Counted from the first letter of the stretch, positions 1 to 27,237 are shown. The stretch is 64,000 nt of DNA from Axinella damicornis (GCA_963931865.1 OZ007506.1:11657301-11721300); one strand, 5' to 3'. Notes: a model not told the origin generated them from the letters alone. Numbers and translations are program-made.

Positions 1-420
1 TGAGAACTCCTTCAGCCGTCCGAGAGTGAGGCCCAGATCAATGTCTGAGCAGTTTAGCAACACGCTCAAGAGCACGTGGGTCGCACAAGAGTTGCTGACA
101 ATTTGGTGAGCAAAGAACATCTGGTTCACCACTTCACACTGTCCATCACATAACAGTCTTCTGATACACGGAACTTCTTTCTCATGTTCCTAACTTCCTA
201 TGCAGCTCGCCTGTCTTCCCCCCACCGAAACAGGAAGACAAACCCATACACTTCCCTTCTACTTCTTGGAGACGTCGTAGATCTCTTCTACCTTTACTCC
301 TTGTACGCCCTAGTCTTCTATGAGTAGCGTGAAGTGGCCTGGGTCGCTTTATAACACTCGCCATTCCTCTAGAACACAGTGAGAACACCTGAGGCATGTG
401 AACTTCCATTCTCTTTGAAA
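1..420 (-). pseudogene. BAP1-like: BAP1-like ubiquitin C-terminal hydrolase fragment, disabled
   Basis: Reading down the minus strand gives the N-terminal half of a UCH-family cysteine deubiquitinase. The best match is the BAP1 type, a nuclear enzyme that removes ubiquitin from histone H2A. Recognisable blocks are SDPGHFTLLIED, GVKVEEIYDV, VYGFVFLFRWGEDRR and [15 protein letters not shown]; the Cys of NSCATH (codon 85-87) is the catalytic nucleophile of the family. Several breaks interrupt it: TAA at 349-351 where relatives have Glu, TAG at 310-312 where relatives have Phe, a one-base shift near 258-261, and another shift between about 185 and 215. No intron is visible through a stretch that is split by introns in vertebrates, so a retrocopy is possible. 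The gene runs off the window edge at base 1, so the His and Asp of the triad cannot be checked. Family is clear; pseudogene versus sequencing error is not settled. Confidence 0.75.
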
Positions 421-511
421 ATTGTTTCTTTCTCCAATTAAGCGTAAGACGCCTGGTCTCATTCCTAAACTACCTGGGACGGGAACTAATAAACTACTGC
501 TGCAGCGCAGC

Positions 512-674
512 ATGTCGGTGAGTTCTCAATTGATGGTTTTTACTTCTGCTTCACCACCTGCTTAATTAATCCTTTGCAGGCATACACCAGCCTGGAGAGA
601 TACTACAGTATAGTGTACGACCAGTGGGAAGCATCTGGCGATGTGACAGCTTTGGACAAACTTTCAATTTTCAG
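512..674 (+). CDS. Putative first two exons of an unidentified gene
   Basis: An ATG at 512 codes Met-Ser and is followed at once by a good donor (GTGAGT at 518). A polypyrimidine-AG acceptor ends at 579. The next exon reads AYTSLERYYSIVYDQW and EASGDVTALDKLSIF, ending near 674 before a weak GTTGGA donor. The composition looks like real protein with aromatic and charged residues, but I do not recognise the family. It starts about 100 bases from the BAP1-like fragment on the opposite strand, so the two would share a head-to-head promoter region. An alternative reading frame of the second exon is also open, so the frame is an inference. Confidence 0.35.
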
Positions 675-745
675 GTTGGATGTTATAGTGTTGATTTCGC
701 ATGTTTCACCTGAGTGTGAAGGTCAGCCAGCAGCATAGCTATTGT

Positions 746-863
746 TAGTCTAGCGGGCTAGCCCCTCGAATTTTCCCCAGCACGGATCGACTCATGTGAC
801 CGCACGGGGAATACTGAAAGCGATCGCGCGCTGGAGAAAGCGAAGGGCTAGCTTGTTAGACTA
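746..863. mobile_element. Foldback MITE with 9 bp target-site duplication
   Basis: The terminal inverted repeats start TAGTCTAGCGGGCTAGCCC and end in GGGCTAGCTTGTTAGACTA. The 9 bases AGCTATTGT occur on both sides (737-745 and 864-872), a clean target-site duplication. The TAGTCT terminus and 9 bp duplication match the numerous smaller palindromes elsewhere in this window. No coding capacity. Nine-base duplications are typical of Mutator-like elements. Confidence 0.75.
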
Positions 864-1106
864 AGCTATTGTAAGCTGCACGACATATCAAGGGGGTGAC
901 ACTCCGTAGTCACAGCTGTGACCGGGGTCAAGATCCGAGGTCAAGTATTCTGACCGTAATTTTTGCTGCTTGACCCCTTCACTGCATCACTAAAAGACAC
1001 TTGACCGTTGTATTTCCGTTTAAGGTACAAGTGATAACAGATGACATGTGGAGGTTACAGTTGTTACACTAGCTACGTGTAAGCCACTATACACTACCAT
1101 GTGCAT

Positions 1107-1144
1107 TAGCCTCGTTCCCAGGCCGTTTTGGGGGAACAAGGCTA
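1107..1144. mobile_element. 38 bp TAGCCTCG hairpin MITE
   Basis: Short palindrome beginning TAGCCTCGTTCCCAGG and ending in an imperfect complement ending AAGGCTA. CCATGTGC occurs on both sides (1097-1104 and 1145-1152), consistent with a target-site duplication. It is a minimal member of the hairpin family described in the findings. Confidence 0.6.
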
Positions 1145-1472
1145 CCATGTGCCTGTGTTGAGCAGTTATGTATGTGACCATGCAGACTCACCGCGAATAT
1201 CAGCGAATGCAGACTTGTCTACCGCACTCAAGTGTTTAGTATCAGCGATTGAACCCCAGCGAACGTCAGCACTAGACCTGTTACTAGTCTGCTAGTTCCG
1301 CATACTTCTTGTATATCATTGTGCACTATACGTTATGGAATGTGAATTGTACCACACATGCATGGACCTTGTCCCACCCCCATGCTGTCAAACGTGGAAT
1401 GTCATATGACTACCTGGATCACAGCTTGCTCTCTCCTCTCCCTCTTCCTCCCTTTCTCCCTCCTTTCCGTAG

Positions 1473-1796
1473 GATCCAATAATCCTTAGAAGGCATGAAC
1501 AACAGCTGGTTGAATGGTCCCAGCCTTGCGCAGCCTCCCTTCCCCCCTACCCCTACATGCCAGTATTGGCTCCCAACCCTGGTTCCATGATGTCCACTAG
1601 AATTGGATTGACCAATCCCAGAATGGGCGGGCTTGATGGCAATTTCAGCCCAAGACTGATGCCTCCGATGGAACCCGGGCAGTCGAGTCTTGGTGCTGGT
1701 ATGGGAATCGGACTCAGTGGAATGCAGGATGCAGGCAACAGAATGGGAGACCTGGGGGTCGGACCACTGATGCTGAAAGGTCGAAAACTCACTTAA
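1473..1796 (+). CDS. Putative terminal exon, Met/Gly/Pro-rich tail
   Basis: After a TTCCGTAG acceptor the frame reads DPIILRRHEQQLVEWSQP, then a Met-, Gly- and Pro-rich low-complexity tail (MPVLAPNPGS, GAGMGIGLSGM) and stops after MLKGRKLT at 1794-1796. It is probably the 3' exon of the gene that starts at 512, because nothing else on this strand could precede it, but the splice phase from the exon ending at 674 does not fit directly, so at least one exon between 675 and 1472 is missing from this model or a base is wrong. Protein family not recognised. Confidence 0.4.
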   Translation, partial: DPIILRRHEQQLVEWSQPCAASLPPYPYMPVLAPNPGSMMSTRIGLTNPRMGGLDGNFSPRLMPPMEPGQSSLGAGMGIGLSGMQDAGNRMGDLGVGPLMLKGRKLT

Positions 1797-2125
1797 CACA
1801 TGGTCACTGACTGTTTGACCGTAGTATTCTGCTGCAATCACGTTACTGAGTTGATCGCACACCCCTAGACGCCGTTTCGGTATGTTTAATTGTAACCTTG
1901 GGCCAGCTCCTTTTTGGTGTACAAGTATTTGGTATTCAGATACATGGTCTGTCCTTGTCTAGTCTTTGTTCCAGACCCAACCAACCCCAGCACGGATTTC
2001 TTTTAATATTTGCACGTTATACTGGAAGCGATAATGCTCTGGATGGAAGGTCTGGGAACAGGACGACTGCTTGTCATGCTGGGTGTATCATTGTTTGATG
2101 ATTTGTGCCCTTTTTGTTGCTGCAG

Positions 2126-19205
<17,080 letters not shown>

Positions 19206-19575
19206 GTAAGACTGTCTTTGAGCCTGACAACCGGTAGTGGGTGTGATAACCTGTTGAGTGGTTGTTGAAGCACCTACTCATTGTAGTAGTGCTCCTCATG
19301 CGGTTAAGATAGTCTAGTTGATTCTTGGACCTTAATTCCCACCACCAGTTTGATGGAGGGAGGGGCTGGTGCTGGTACATTTTAATTACCCCGTGCACGC
19401 ATGCGCGAAGCGGGGTTAAGCAATCGGTTTTGTCCGTCAGTCAGTCAGTCGTATGGCGCGCGGTTTGTAACAAAAATCATTCCAAACACTAAACGAGACT
19501 GGACATGCGCAAAAGGGAATCGCTGACCTTTGTACTTCGACCTTACGGTTTAACCCCGTCTCGTCGTTGTATTCG

Positions 19576-20090
19576 ATGGCAAGCGATGAAGTCTGGTCGT
19601 TGTATTCGATGGCAAGCGATGAAGTTGACGAGGGATGGATAAAGTTTTTCGGAATTGTGGCAGCGTTTTTGCGTGACTGTGAAAGAAACGAAGATACAAG
19701 TGACTTCAACTTTGTCGAATATGTGTGTGAACGATTGGAAAGGTCTATTTCCAGCATAGAGACTGTGTACATTGCTGTCACAGATGCATCCAATCCTGAG
19801 TGGAAGAGCCAAATTTCTAACCTCTTAGATGAGCTTACAGATAATGTGCTCCCCATGTGGCGTGAAAAGTTTAACGCTTTGGAAAGAGAGTGCAGCAGTA
19901 TACATGTACGACCATCTGTTCGACAAGACCCTTCATCCTATGGCCGACCACCATTTGAAGTTGATCCAGAGCAAATTTTGTTCCTCAGGGAGCTAAACTT
20001 TACCTGGCAGTCAATAGCTAACTTACTGGGAGTGAGCAGAATGACCCTATATAGAAAGCGGAAGGATGCAGGCATCTTGGATAGTCCAAG
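19576..20090 (+). CDS. Transposase exon 1 (N-terminal and helix-turn-helix)
   Basis: ATG at 19576 gives MASDEVWSLYS; a second in-frame ATG at 19609 follows a direct duplication of about 33 bases that repeats the MASDEV start, so translation may begin at either. The exon ends in a helix-turn-helix-like stretch, LNFTWQSIANLLGVSRMTLY, probably DNA-binding. Donor GTATGT at 20091. Total predicted protein over three exons is 497 residues with no internal stop. Confidence 0.8.
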
Positions 20091-20519
20091 GTATGTAGTA
20101 TCTTTACAGTTGCAATAATGCGATCAGATCTTGTGAACATGTTCCCAAACGTTTTTTCCCTCCACAGGGAAATGTATGTCTTGTAGCCTGCCTATTCTGT
20201 TTTTGTAAAAGTGTGCCAGAATGGTGGTCCATTAATTTAACACATGATGTCATGCAAATTGCACCCTGTTAACTTGCGGTCCATATAAATTAGCACAAGC
20301 AATTATTTCAATACTCCATGCACAAATCAGAATAGGAAGGTTATGAGACATACTTTTCCTGTGGAGGACGAAAGTCGTATGGGAACGACTAGTGACCATA
20401 TGCATCAGCCTATGAATGGTATGAATACACTCCTACATCATATATTGCACTGTTTAAGGAGTAAACTATAGTTGGTAGGATTTGCTTAGTAGTCATGCAT
20501 GGCTTGTACATTACCATGT

Positions 20520-20712
20520 GGTTATGTGAACCACCCCGAACTCATGTGAAACTATCCTGTAGGCTTGGCTCCATCAGTCAAACAGTGGTTCGAGCAGGTT
20601 CGAAGGGACTGAACCATCAAGTGAAAATATCCTGTAGGCCTGGTTCACTAATTAGGTCAAACAGTGGTTCGAGCAGGTTCGAAGGGACTGAACCACCCCG
20701 AACTCAAGTGAT
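20520..20712 (+). repeat. Two-copy minisatellite in transposase intron
   Basis: An approximately 100 bp unit containing CAAACAGTGGTTCGAGCAGG and TCCTGTAGGC is present twice in tandem, with the word GAACCACCCCGAACTCA at both edges. Confidence 0.7.
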
Positions 20713-20819
20713 GTTACCTTACCACAATATATCATCTACCCTTGATTTCACTCAAATCACCAGCCTCCCCCTCCTGTTGTAACAGGGGAGAACATAGTAA
20801 CTTTCCCTTTCCCTTATAG

Positions 20820-21061
20820 ATTTGCTGACATCAGTGATGCAGATCTGGATCAAAGTGTTACTGCAGTGAAGGAGCAGATGCCTGATGTAGGAGAAAGAAT
20901 GATTACAGGTGCTTTACGTTCAAATGGCATTCATGTGCCTCGAAGGCGTGTTCGGCAATCCCTTCATAGAGTGGACCCTATCAATGTAGCTCTGAGGTGG
21001 AGGCCTAGAATTCAGCGACGTCCTTACTCTGTACCTGGGCCAAATTCTCTTTGGCACCTTG
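20820..21061 (+). CDS. Transposase exon 2 (linker)
   Basis: Continues in phase after CCCTTATAG: FADISDADLDQSVTAVKEQM, RRRVRQSLHRVDP, RRPYSVPGPNSLWHL. The tail leads into the first catalytic Asp, which is completed across the intron (donor GTAAGT at 21062). Confidence 0.85.
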
Positions 21062-21228
21062 GTAAGTTATTGAACTGCTTGAATGTGATATTGTTGCAAC
21101 ATAATGGAAGTCATATAATTATTATAATGTCTACAAGTGTTGCTTGTTAGAAATAATTGTTATGCAGATGGATTAAAATTGGGCCATGATCTTCGGTGCA
21201 GTGAAAATCACATTGATAATTTTTGCAG

Positions 21229-21965
21229 ATGGACATCACAAGTTGGTGCGATGGCGACTGGTGACTCATGGTGCAATTGATGGCTATTCTAGACTTGTAG
21301 TTTTCCTACATTGTTCCGACAATAATATGGCAACTACAGTGCTGGAAGGATTTCAGAAGGCAGTTGAAATGTACGGTCTACCTTCCCGGGTGCGAACTGA
21401 TCAAGGCCTTGAAAACATCGAAGTGGCAAAGCTTATGTTGATACAAAGAGGATGTAATCGTGGCAGTGTCCTTGTTGGCGCATCGGTTCACAACCAAAGG
21501 ATAGAAAGATTGTGGAGAGACCTCTATACTGCTGTTATTCAATTGTATAAGCGGCTGTTTTATCATCTTGAGAACACAGGACTCTTAAATCCTCTGGAAC
21601 CTAGCCACCTATATGCCCTTCACTATGTCTTCTTGCCACGCATAAATAGAGCTATATCTGATTTTGTTGATGGGTGGAACCGACATCCATTGAGCACCTG
21701 TGGAGGAATGTCACCCTTGCAGCTATACACCAAAGAAATGGTCAGACTTCGGCAAATCAACTTGCCTTCATTTGACTACTTCCTCCCAGTTACTGAAACT
21801 TATGGGATGATGAATGAAGAGTACATTCCTGATTCAAGCGACACTGTGGTTATTCCTTCTATTGATGTACACTTGAGTGAGGAAACTGTTGAAACTTTGA
21901 AAACCAATGTTATCCCCTTGGTGCTAGTGATTGTTATGGAGTTGATCTTTATCAGCTTGCTTTGA
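21229..21965 (+). CDS. Transposase exon 3 (DDE catalytic core)
   Basis: After TTTTTGCAG the split codon gives Asp, then [41 protein letters not shown] with the second Asp, and [15 protein letters not shown] with the catalytic Glu. This is the rve/integrase fold that cuts and joins DNA ends. C-terminal part includes [14 protein letters not shown] and [11 protein letters not shown]. Stop at 21963-21965; the last 15 hydrophobic residues may be read-through past an unused donor. Relatives are multi-copy in fish, corals and sponges. Confidence 0.85.
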
Positions 21966-22204
21966 ACATAGTTGAGTGTATGTAGGATTATGGTCAGAAT
22001 AAACCCATTGGCATTAATTTGTGGTACTGTTGTTAACCTTGACATTATGATGCATTCAAGGCTGCTATAATTACGTTACATAATATTATGGGGTGGTAAT
22101 TCAAGTTCAATGCAATTGCAAGGTCCTGACAAAGGACAAAACTCAAGTGGACAAGAGTTCAAGGTTTGCTTATGGATAAGCACCATGCATCTTCATGAGA
22201 GGTG

Positions 22205-22680
22205 GACAAGCTTGCAAGTGCACTCTCATGCACTCATGTACCAAGTGCACTCTCATGCGCCCTAGTGCACTCTCATGCGCCCTAGTGCACTCTCATGCGC
22301 CCTAGTGCACTCTCATGTTCCAAGTGCACTCCAGAGATTCTAGGGCACTCTTATGCATATCCTTCTCCTTGCTCATGCTCCAAGTGTATACTCTTATTCA
22401 GCATTGGTGCACTTGGAACATGGGTTGGATCATGCAAGTGTTCTAGGATGAATGAGTGTGCACTTGTACACTTGCAACTCCTGCATCCTAATTCACTCTC
22501 CACATCCTCATGCATCCCTAAATTACTTGCGTGCATGTATCACATACATAATTATGGCTATACTGAAAATTGCAGTGTTGAGAACATAACTGCCCTGTGT
22601 ATACTGAAAATTGCAGTGTTGAGAACATAACTGCCCTGTGTGAACATAACTGCCCTGTGTGAACATAACTGCCCTGTGTG
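22205..22680 (+). repeat. Two adjacent minisatellites
   Basis: 22205-22345: about six units around GTGCACTCTCATGCGCCCTA. 22580-22680: four copies of GAACATAACTGCCCTGTGT, two of them inside a longer unit with TACTGAAAATTGCAGTGTT. The region between has degenerate CAAGTGCACT words. Confidence 0.75.
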
Positions 22681-22756
22681 TGCAACGGAGGTACGTCTAT
22701 ACTTGGAGGTGATGGTATAGTGTATAATATAAGTGAAAAACATGACAACATGATAG

Positions 22757-23127
22757 CTAATCAAAAATGCAGGGTCCTTCGTCAGCATACTTGTTCCGCA
22801 TGGCTGTCACCCACTCGCAGAGTGTGTCCAAACATGGCCGTCCGAGGACGATATACTTTTTCCCATATTTTTGTACAATTTTTTTTGAAATTTTCTCTTT
22901 TTGTAACCAATAAGAAAGCAGTTCATTTTCCTCCAGATATTTTCCCATACAAAGTCGTTAGGGTGCAATTTCCTGAACTCATCGAACTCTTTGTACAATT
23001 CTTCGGTTATCACAAAAAAACGGCCATCACTTCTGAGGGGCTGCTTTCCTTGATAACTATGCCAATGGCTCCACATTTCAACCTTGGCATTTCTGCACAA
23101 GTATATTTCGTCAGGTTTTCGAACAGC
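22757..23127 (-). CDS. Last exon of an unrecognised minus-strand gene
   Basis: Acceptor CTATTCACAG (minus) at 23128-23130, then AVRKPDEIYLCRNAKVEMWS, RFFVITEELYKEFDEFRKLH, WENIWRKMNCFLIGYKKRKF. Near an A8 run (about 22865-22885) the frame must shift to continue KKYIVLGRPCLDTLCEWVTA and end ADEGPCIFD at 22757. Mixed charged and aromatic composition and conserved-looking ends suggest a real exon. Most likely the 3' end of the gene whose larger exon lies at 26306-27237. Family not recognised. Confidence 0.55.
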
Positions 23128-23267
23128 CTGTGAATAGAGAAAGTGCATAATGTATAAGCTAAAAGAATTGAAGGTCCCTATATAGTCTTTGCAGGTCACA
23201 CCCAATGAATGGTTCTGGGAGTTGCCATACTTAGGCTAGCATCGTTTTCTTGAGCACCTGGTATCCA

Positions 23268-23289
23268 CTGTTCGCGCATGCGCGAACAG
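23268..23289. repeat. Perfect 22 bp palindrome
   Basis: Centre GTTCGCGCATGCGCGAAC, extended by CT/AG on the two sides. Shares the GCGCATGCGC core with the end of the IS3EU-like transposon, so it may be a fragment of its missing right end. Confidence 0.7.
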
Positions 23290-24124
23290 TTCCGTTACAT
23301 TCTCCGCTGAAAAGAACACACAACCGCTAAGTGCAGGTACCTCAGTATTCGTGCCTTGCATCCACTTTGGAAAGGCAGATTGCCATCACAGACTTGAAAG
23401 GCATGTTTCTGCATAGAAACGGTAAGACAAATGGACTTGCCGTGCGGTACCCTGTGATGGTAGTCATACAAACACAACCCTTGCCATTACAAACATCAGT
23501 TGTTCATCCTTCAGCACCATTCCTGGCTTTCTGACCTTACCAAGGGCATACAACACGGTTTGGTTGAACAGAGCTGCATCTTGCAGATGTAATGACTACC
23601 GTGATTCAATAATGTACAGTTGGACGGTAGTTTCAAGTCCCCAAGAAAAACCTGGGCAGCTGTACATGCGTGAATGGTAGATACCAGGCACTCTTCTCCC
23701 ACTTTTCTGAGCGCCTCATGGGAAAGAGGCTATACTTCATGTATTTACGTTACATGGAAGACAATTACATAGTGTACCGACAAAGCTAAAGCTAATGGCA
23801 GTATAAAACAACGAGCGAAGTAATGCCTGCCAGTGTGTCTCTCTGGGTGATAGCAGAAGCTTTGCTTTGTGCTATAGTTGTAGTCAACAACTTCGGTAGT
23901 TGTTTGTGTGAATCCCTGGCACTGGCTGAATTCAGACGGCAGCATACCCTTGATACTGATGGAATGCAGGACATTGGAGGGCGAGCCTGAGCGAAGTGCA
24001 TGCACATGCAGGACATGCAAGGAGCAGTTGCACATGACTGTCATCAGAATGTGACTGAGCAATGCTGGAGCATAGTGGGCCACAGAAATTATGACACTAA
24101 ACATACACTCATGCACATCACAGC

Positions 24125-24202
24125 TAGCCTCGTTCCCAGGCTCCTCCCCAGCTTTTGTACAGTATGTGACAAAAGCTGGGGAGGAGCCTGGGAACGAGGC
24201 TA
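24125..24202. mobile_element. 78 bp snap-back hairpin MITE
   Basis: Arms start TAGCCTCGTTCCCAGGCTCC and pair through to CCCCAGCTTTTGT; loop about 10 bases. Flanks CATCACAGC and CATCACCAC match at 7 of 9 positions. Confidence 0.8.
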
Positions 24203-24627
24203 CATCACCACAACTGTGAGTCAGGAGCTAGTTTCATGCCCAGACCACACGCAGTCTAGTAGCTACGTCATCGGCCGGCCACGACGATAGGTCCCCGAGC
24301 TGTCTTTGTTGTCACCATTGTCCGTCGAACAGGTAGACCATTTGCAAGTGCAAGTGAAATCCGCTGATTTAAAATTTACGGTTAGTGCAAGATCCAAGCA
24401 AGCAAGCAAGCATACACACGCACTGTGCAATGAAGTCACGCTAGTGTGGGGCTCGCTCAGGCTCACTCCAATCACTTTCATATGCAAGTATCAAGGCCTT
24501 CACTCACCTGTTAGCCAACCGCCTTTCAGCAAATGCGTCCAGCAATCACAGGTCACATTATGCCGAAAGTGGGCGGTGTTAATTAAGGGCAGGGAGATTA
24601 CATAAGGAATACACATTGTGCTATTAC

Positions 24628-24752
24628 CTGGATCCATTCATCCCTTTCTCTGTTCGGAGCATACGAATCACTTTCCTCCATCCATAGATCGACCAGTGTA
24701 TCGTCCAGTAGTTGAGTAACAAGTTGGTTGCGGTATTGCTGCACAGTATTCT
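24628..24752 (-). CDS. Middle exon of the unrecognised minus-strand gene
   Basis: Between a TTTTCCCCAG acceptor and a GTAATAG donor (minus strand) the exon reads NTVQQYRNQLVTQLLDDTLV and DLWMEESDSYAPNRERDEWI. No stop, protein-like composition. Function unknown. Confidence 0.5.
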
Positions 24753-24821
24753 CTGGGGAAAAAACTGATTGATTACGCATTGCTAAGTAACCAATTATTC
24801 TATTAACCTGAGCCCATGCGT

Positions 24822-24855
<34 letters not shown>
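24822..24855. repeat. 34-base poly-G run
   Basis: Uninterrupted G tract on the plus strand in non-coding sequence. Such tracts (also at 2915, 10667, 57859 and 58075) are unusually long and frequent here. Confidence 0.9.
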
Positions 24856-24858
<3 letters not shown>

Positions 24859-25133
24859 TTGGGGTGAGCCTGAGCGAACCCCACATAGTCATGATCTCAG
24901 GATGTCTGTCCGGTGTCTGTTTGGTGTTCGTTTAGCGTATGACCATATATCCAAATCGTAATGTTGCACCGCCCGCCCGCATGCTGGACAACACCTCGTA
25001 CTGGTCACCAAGCATAAAGCATGACAGTACCGAGTCGAGCCTGCAACGTTTATGCCGGTGCTACAAACTATGTACCACAAACTCGCTGTGAACGAATGGG
25101 CTCAGTATAGTCTAGCTACGAATACCACGAATT

Positions 25134-25223
25134 TAACCTCATTCCCAGTCCCACGCCCAGCTTTTCGTTACTTGCAGTACGGCAAGCAATGAAAAGCTGG
25201 GCATGGGACTAGGAACGAGGCTA
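25134..25223. mobile_element. 90 bp snap-back hairpin MITE
   Basis: TAACCTCATTCCCAGTCCCA arm paired with a right arm ending AGGAACGAGGCTA, meeting near CTTGCAGTACGGCAAG. Flanks CACGAATTT and CACAAACTT match at 7 of 9. Confidence 0.75.
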
Positions 25224-25419
25224 CACAAACTTGAAATTGCAGACCGCCAATGATGAACGACAATTGTCTACATAGCAAACTTATACTCATGCAGGCCCAG
25301 CTTCCCTTATAAGCTGTGCCGCGCCACCCGGGCCTCCCAGCCTTAACAGTGCAAATCACACAGAGAATAATTACAAGTAGCTTTGCTCGCTTCACTCGCT
25401 CAGTTACTTCCTCCTCGTT

Positions 25420-26082
25420 CGTATGGCACACCGTCCGTAACAAAAATAGGTAAACTGGGAAGCTGACATAATATTTATTTGCTGACGTGCAACGTTTATT
25501 TGCCGATGTAAACATCTTATTTGCCAATGTAGCCGCTTCTTATCTGCCGACGAAGGCTTCTTATCTGTCGACCATAGACTTCTTATTAACTTCTTATTTG
25601 CCGATGTAGACTTCTTATATGCTGACGTCGATCCCTTGTTTGCCGTACTTCAGATTCTGACTGCTACTGAGCTGCTGCAATTCACTGATGGATCCACATA
25701 AGAAGTCTGCATTGGCAGATAAGAAGCCTACGTCGGCAAATAGGAATTTTATGTCGGCAAATAAGGCAAGATAAAGCTGGTGCTCCAACCATCACAGATC
25801 CAAGATCTGTGCACGTCTCCTGCTGAGTGTCTCAAGTCCCAAAAGGGAATAAGGTGTCAATGAAGTGAATAGACAGTATTTTCAGCAAGCTGTGCTGTTA
25901 TGCTTGCTGAAAGCACTGTATTATGAATATGCTCCTATGCAGCATGAATTATGATATGGCCCAAATTATGCTGGCATAATTCGCCAAGACCTCGTGTCAG
26001 CAAATAAACGTTGCACGTCGGCAAATAAACACTATGTCAGCTTCCCAGTTTACCTATTTTTGTTACGGACGGCGTGCCATAC
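25420..26082. mobile_element. Foldback element with subterminal TGCCGACG repeats
   Basis: Left end CGTATGGCACACCGTCCGTA and right end complement CGTATGGCACGCCGTCCGTA continue inward as long inverted repeats (ACAAAAATAGGTAAACTGGG). Between them are many short words of the type CTTCTTATTTGCCGATGT, again in both orientations. About 663 bp, non-coding. The word CGTATGGCGCGCGGTTTGTA at 19450 is a distant relative of the terminus. Confidence 0.7.
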
Positions 26083-26124
26083 GTTCACCTATGTGAGTAA
26101 TCCAGTGCCGGACAGTACTCTGTG

Positions 26125-26245
26125 CAGAGCTGCTGCTCCCCGATTGCGTCCGCTTCAGCTGCTGCTCCCCGATTGCGTCCGCTTCAGCTGCTGCTCCCCG
26201 ATTGCGTCCGCTTCAGCTGCTGCTCCCCGATTGCGTCTGCTTGTA
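26125..26245 (+). repeat. 29 bp tandem repeat, four copies
   Basis: Unit contains GCTGCTGCTCCCCGATTGCG followed by TCCGCTTCA. A single related copy occurs at about 49345-49375. Confidence 0.85.
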
Positions 26246-26305
26246 GCCCATGAAAGCCAGAATGACAGCTACTGCACCATATACAGAACAACACAATCAC
26301 TTTAC

Positions 26306-27237
26306 CTGGTTTACCAGCTGGTTGGTTAGATCCAACAACCACTGCAAACACTCTAGGGCCCACAACATACTGACTTCCAATTTGTGGAGACTGCTGTATG
26401 GACTTGGATGGGAGAGAACCTGATTGGGGAATTGCAGACGGGAGAGGAGCTGACGATAGAAGAGGAACGGATGGACGAGAAACAGATGAGCAAGGAACTG
26501 ATGATCGAGATACAATCGGGTGAGCAACTGAAGGGCAAGGAACGTGGTGTGGAACAGTTGGGGGATGAGTTAATGGGTGACCAATTGCTTTCAAAGGCAC
26601 CTGCCCAAGAGCAAGGATGGGAGGAGAGGGTCGGGAAGGGCTAGGAGCCTCCTTCCGTCCAGAAACTTGTGATGAAGCTGGCTTGATGTACACATTACTG
26701 CCATCAGCAATGCTACATACTGCATCACCATCCCAGCCACTGTGACCTTCAGGGAGCTCAGCACAAATGATGTCACCTGAGGAGCTAGCATGCATGTACC
26801 GAAATTGCGACAATTGGGGGAATAGCTTTAAGACCTTGCTGGTCACTTGACTATCGTCCTCCCCCGGGGCCAACGCCATGTCCTTCACTTTGCCTCCTTC
26901 AACAAGCGTATCCCTCATCTTCCTCTTAGGAACGGCATATACGGTTGGCGGAAGACAGACTACAGTCAAACGTTTCAAAATCTTCTGTGACTCCTTCTGT
27001 GACCCCTGCGTTTTTCCCTTTTTCTTTCCTTCACATGGGTTATGGGCTGATGGGTGAAATGCCGGTCTTCGGCCATACAATGCTCTTATTGATGCTTGAA
27101 CTGATGTTGGTGGTCTACAGGCCAATCTTCCTGCTATCTCAGAAGCTTTCTGATCAGGAGTAGGTTGAGGATACCTTGCTTCAATTTTCGCCTTTTTCTT
27201 ACTGAATCCCTGATCAGTAACATCTCCTGCACAGTAT
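26306..27237 (-). CDS. Large exon of an unrecognised minus-strand gene, Ser/Pro-rich C-terminal half
   Basis: After a CATACTGTGCAG acceptor the frame stays open for about 310 codons: GDVTDQGFSKKKAKIEARYP, PPTSVQASIRALYGRRPAF, a basic stretch CEGKKKGKTQGSQKE, then a compact globular part LKRLTVVCLPPTVYAVPKRK, RYMHASSSGDIICAELPEG, CSIADGSNVYIKP, and a Ser/Pro/Val-rich low-complexity segment. The globular part recalls the region that precedes HECT domains in multi-copy invertebrate and fish proteins, but this is a resemblance from memory and no HECT domain is seen here. Donor GTAAAC or GTAAAG near 26306-26314. Probably spliced to 24628-24752 and 22757-23127. Confidence 0.6.

Larger units (their letters stand above)
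19387..21965 (+). mobile_element. DDE integrase-core DNA transposon (IS3EU-like), left end at TACCCCGTG
   Basis: The left end TACCCCGTGCACGCATGCGC followed by GTCAGTCAGTC matches the ends of the MITE at 61690-62070, so that MITE is probably a deleted derivative. The right end is not recognised; it may lie beyond 21965. The encoded transposase is spliced and open throughout. The IS3EU assignment rests on the integrase-core signature and is moderate. Confidence 0.6.
23128..24627. other. Intron or intergenic sequence
   Basis: No exon that I can defend. It contains the 22 bp palindrome at 23268-23289 and the hairpin MITE at 24125-24202. It would be an intron if the minus-strand exons on both sides belong together. 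Confidence 0.4.

Noticed and set aside
20590..20690. tRNA gene suggested by GGTTCGAG/GGTTCGAAG words
   Set aside because: No acceptor stem or anticodon arm can be folded; the words belong to a two-copy minisatellite in an intron.
26306..27237. Naming the minus-strand gene as a HECT-type E3 ligase
   Set aside because: Only a vague resemblance in one segment; no HECT catalytic domain is visible.
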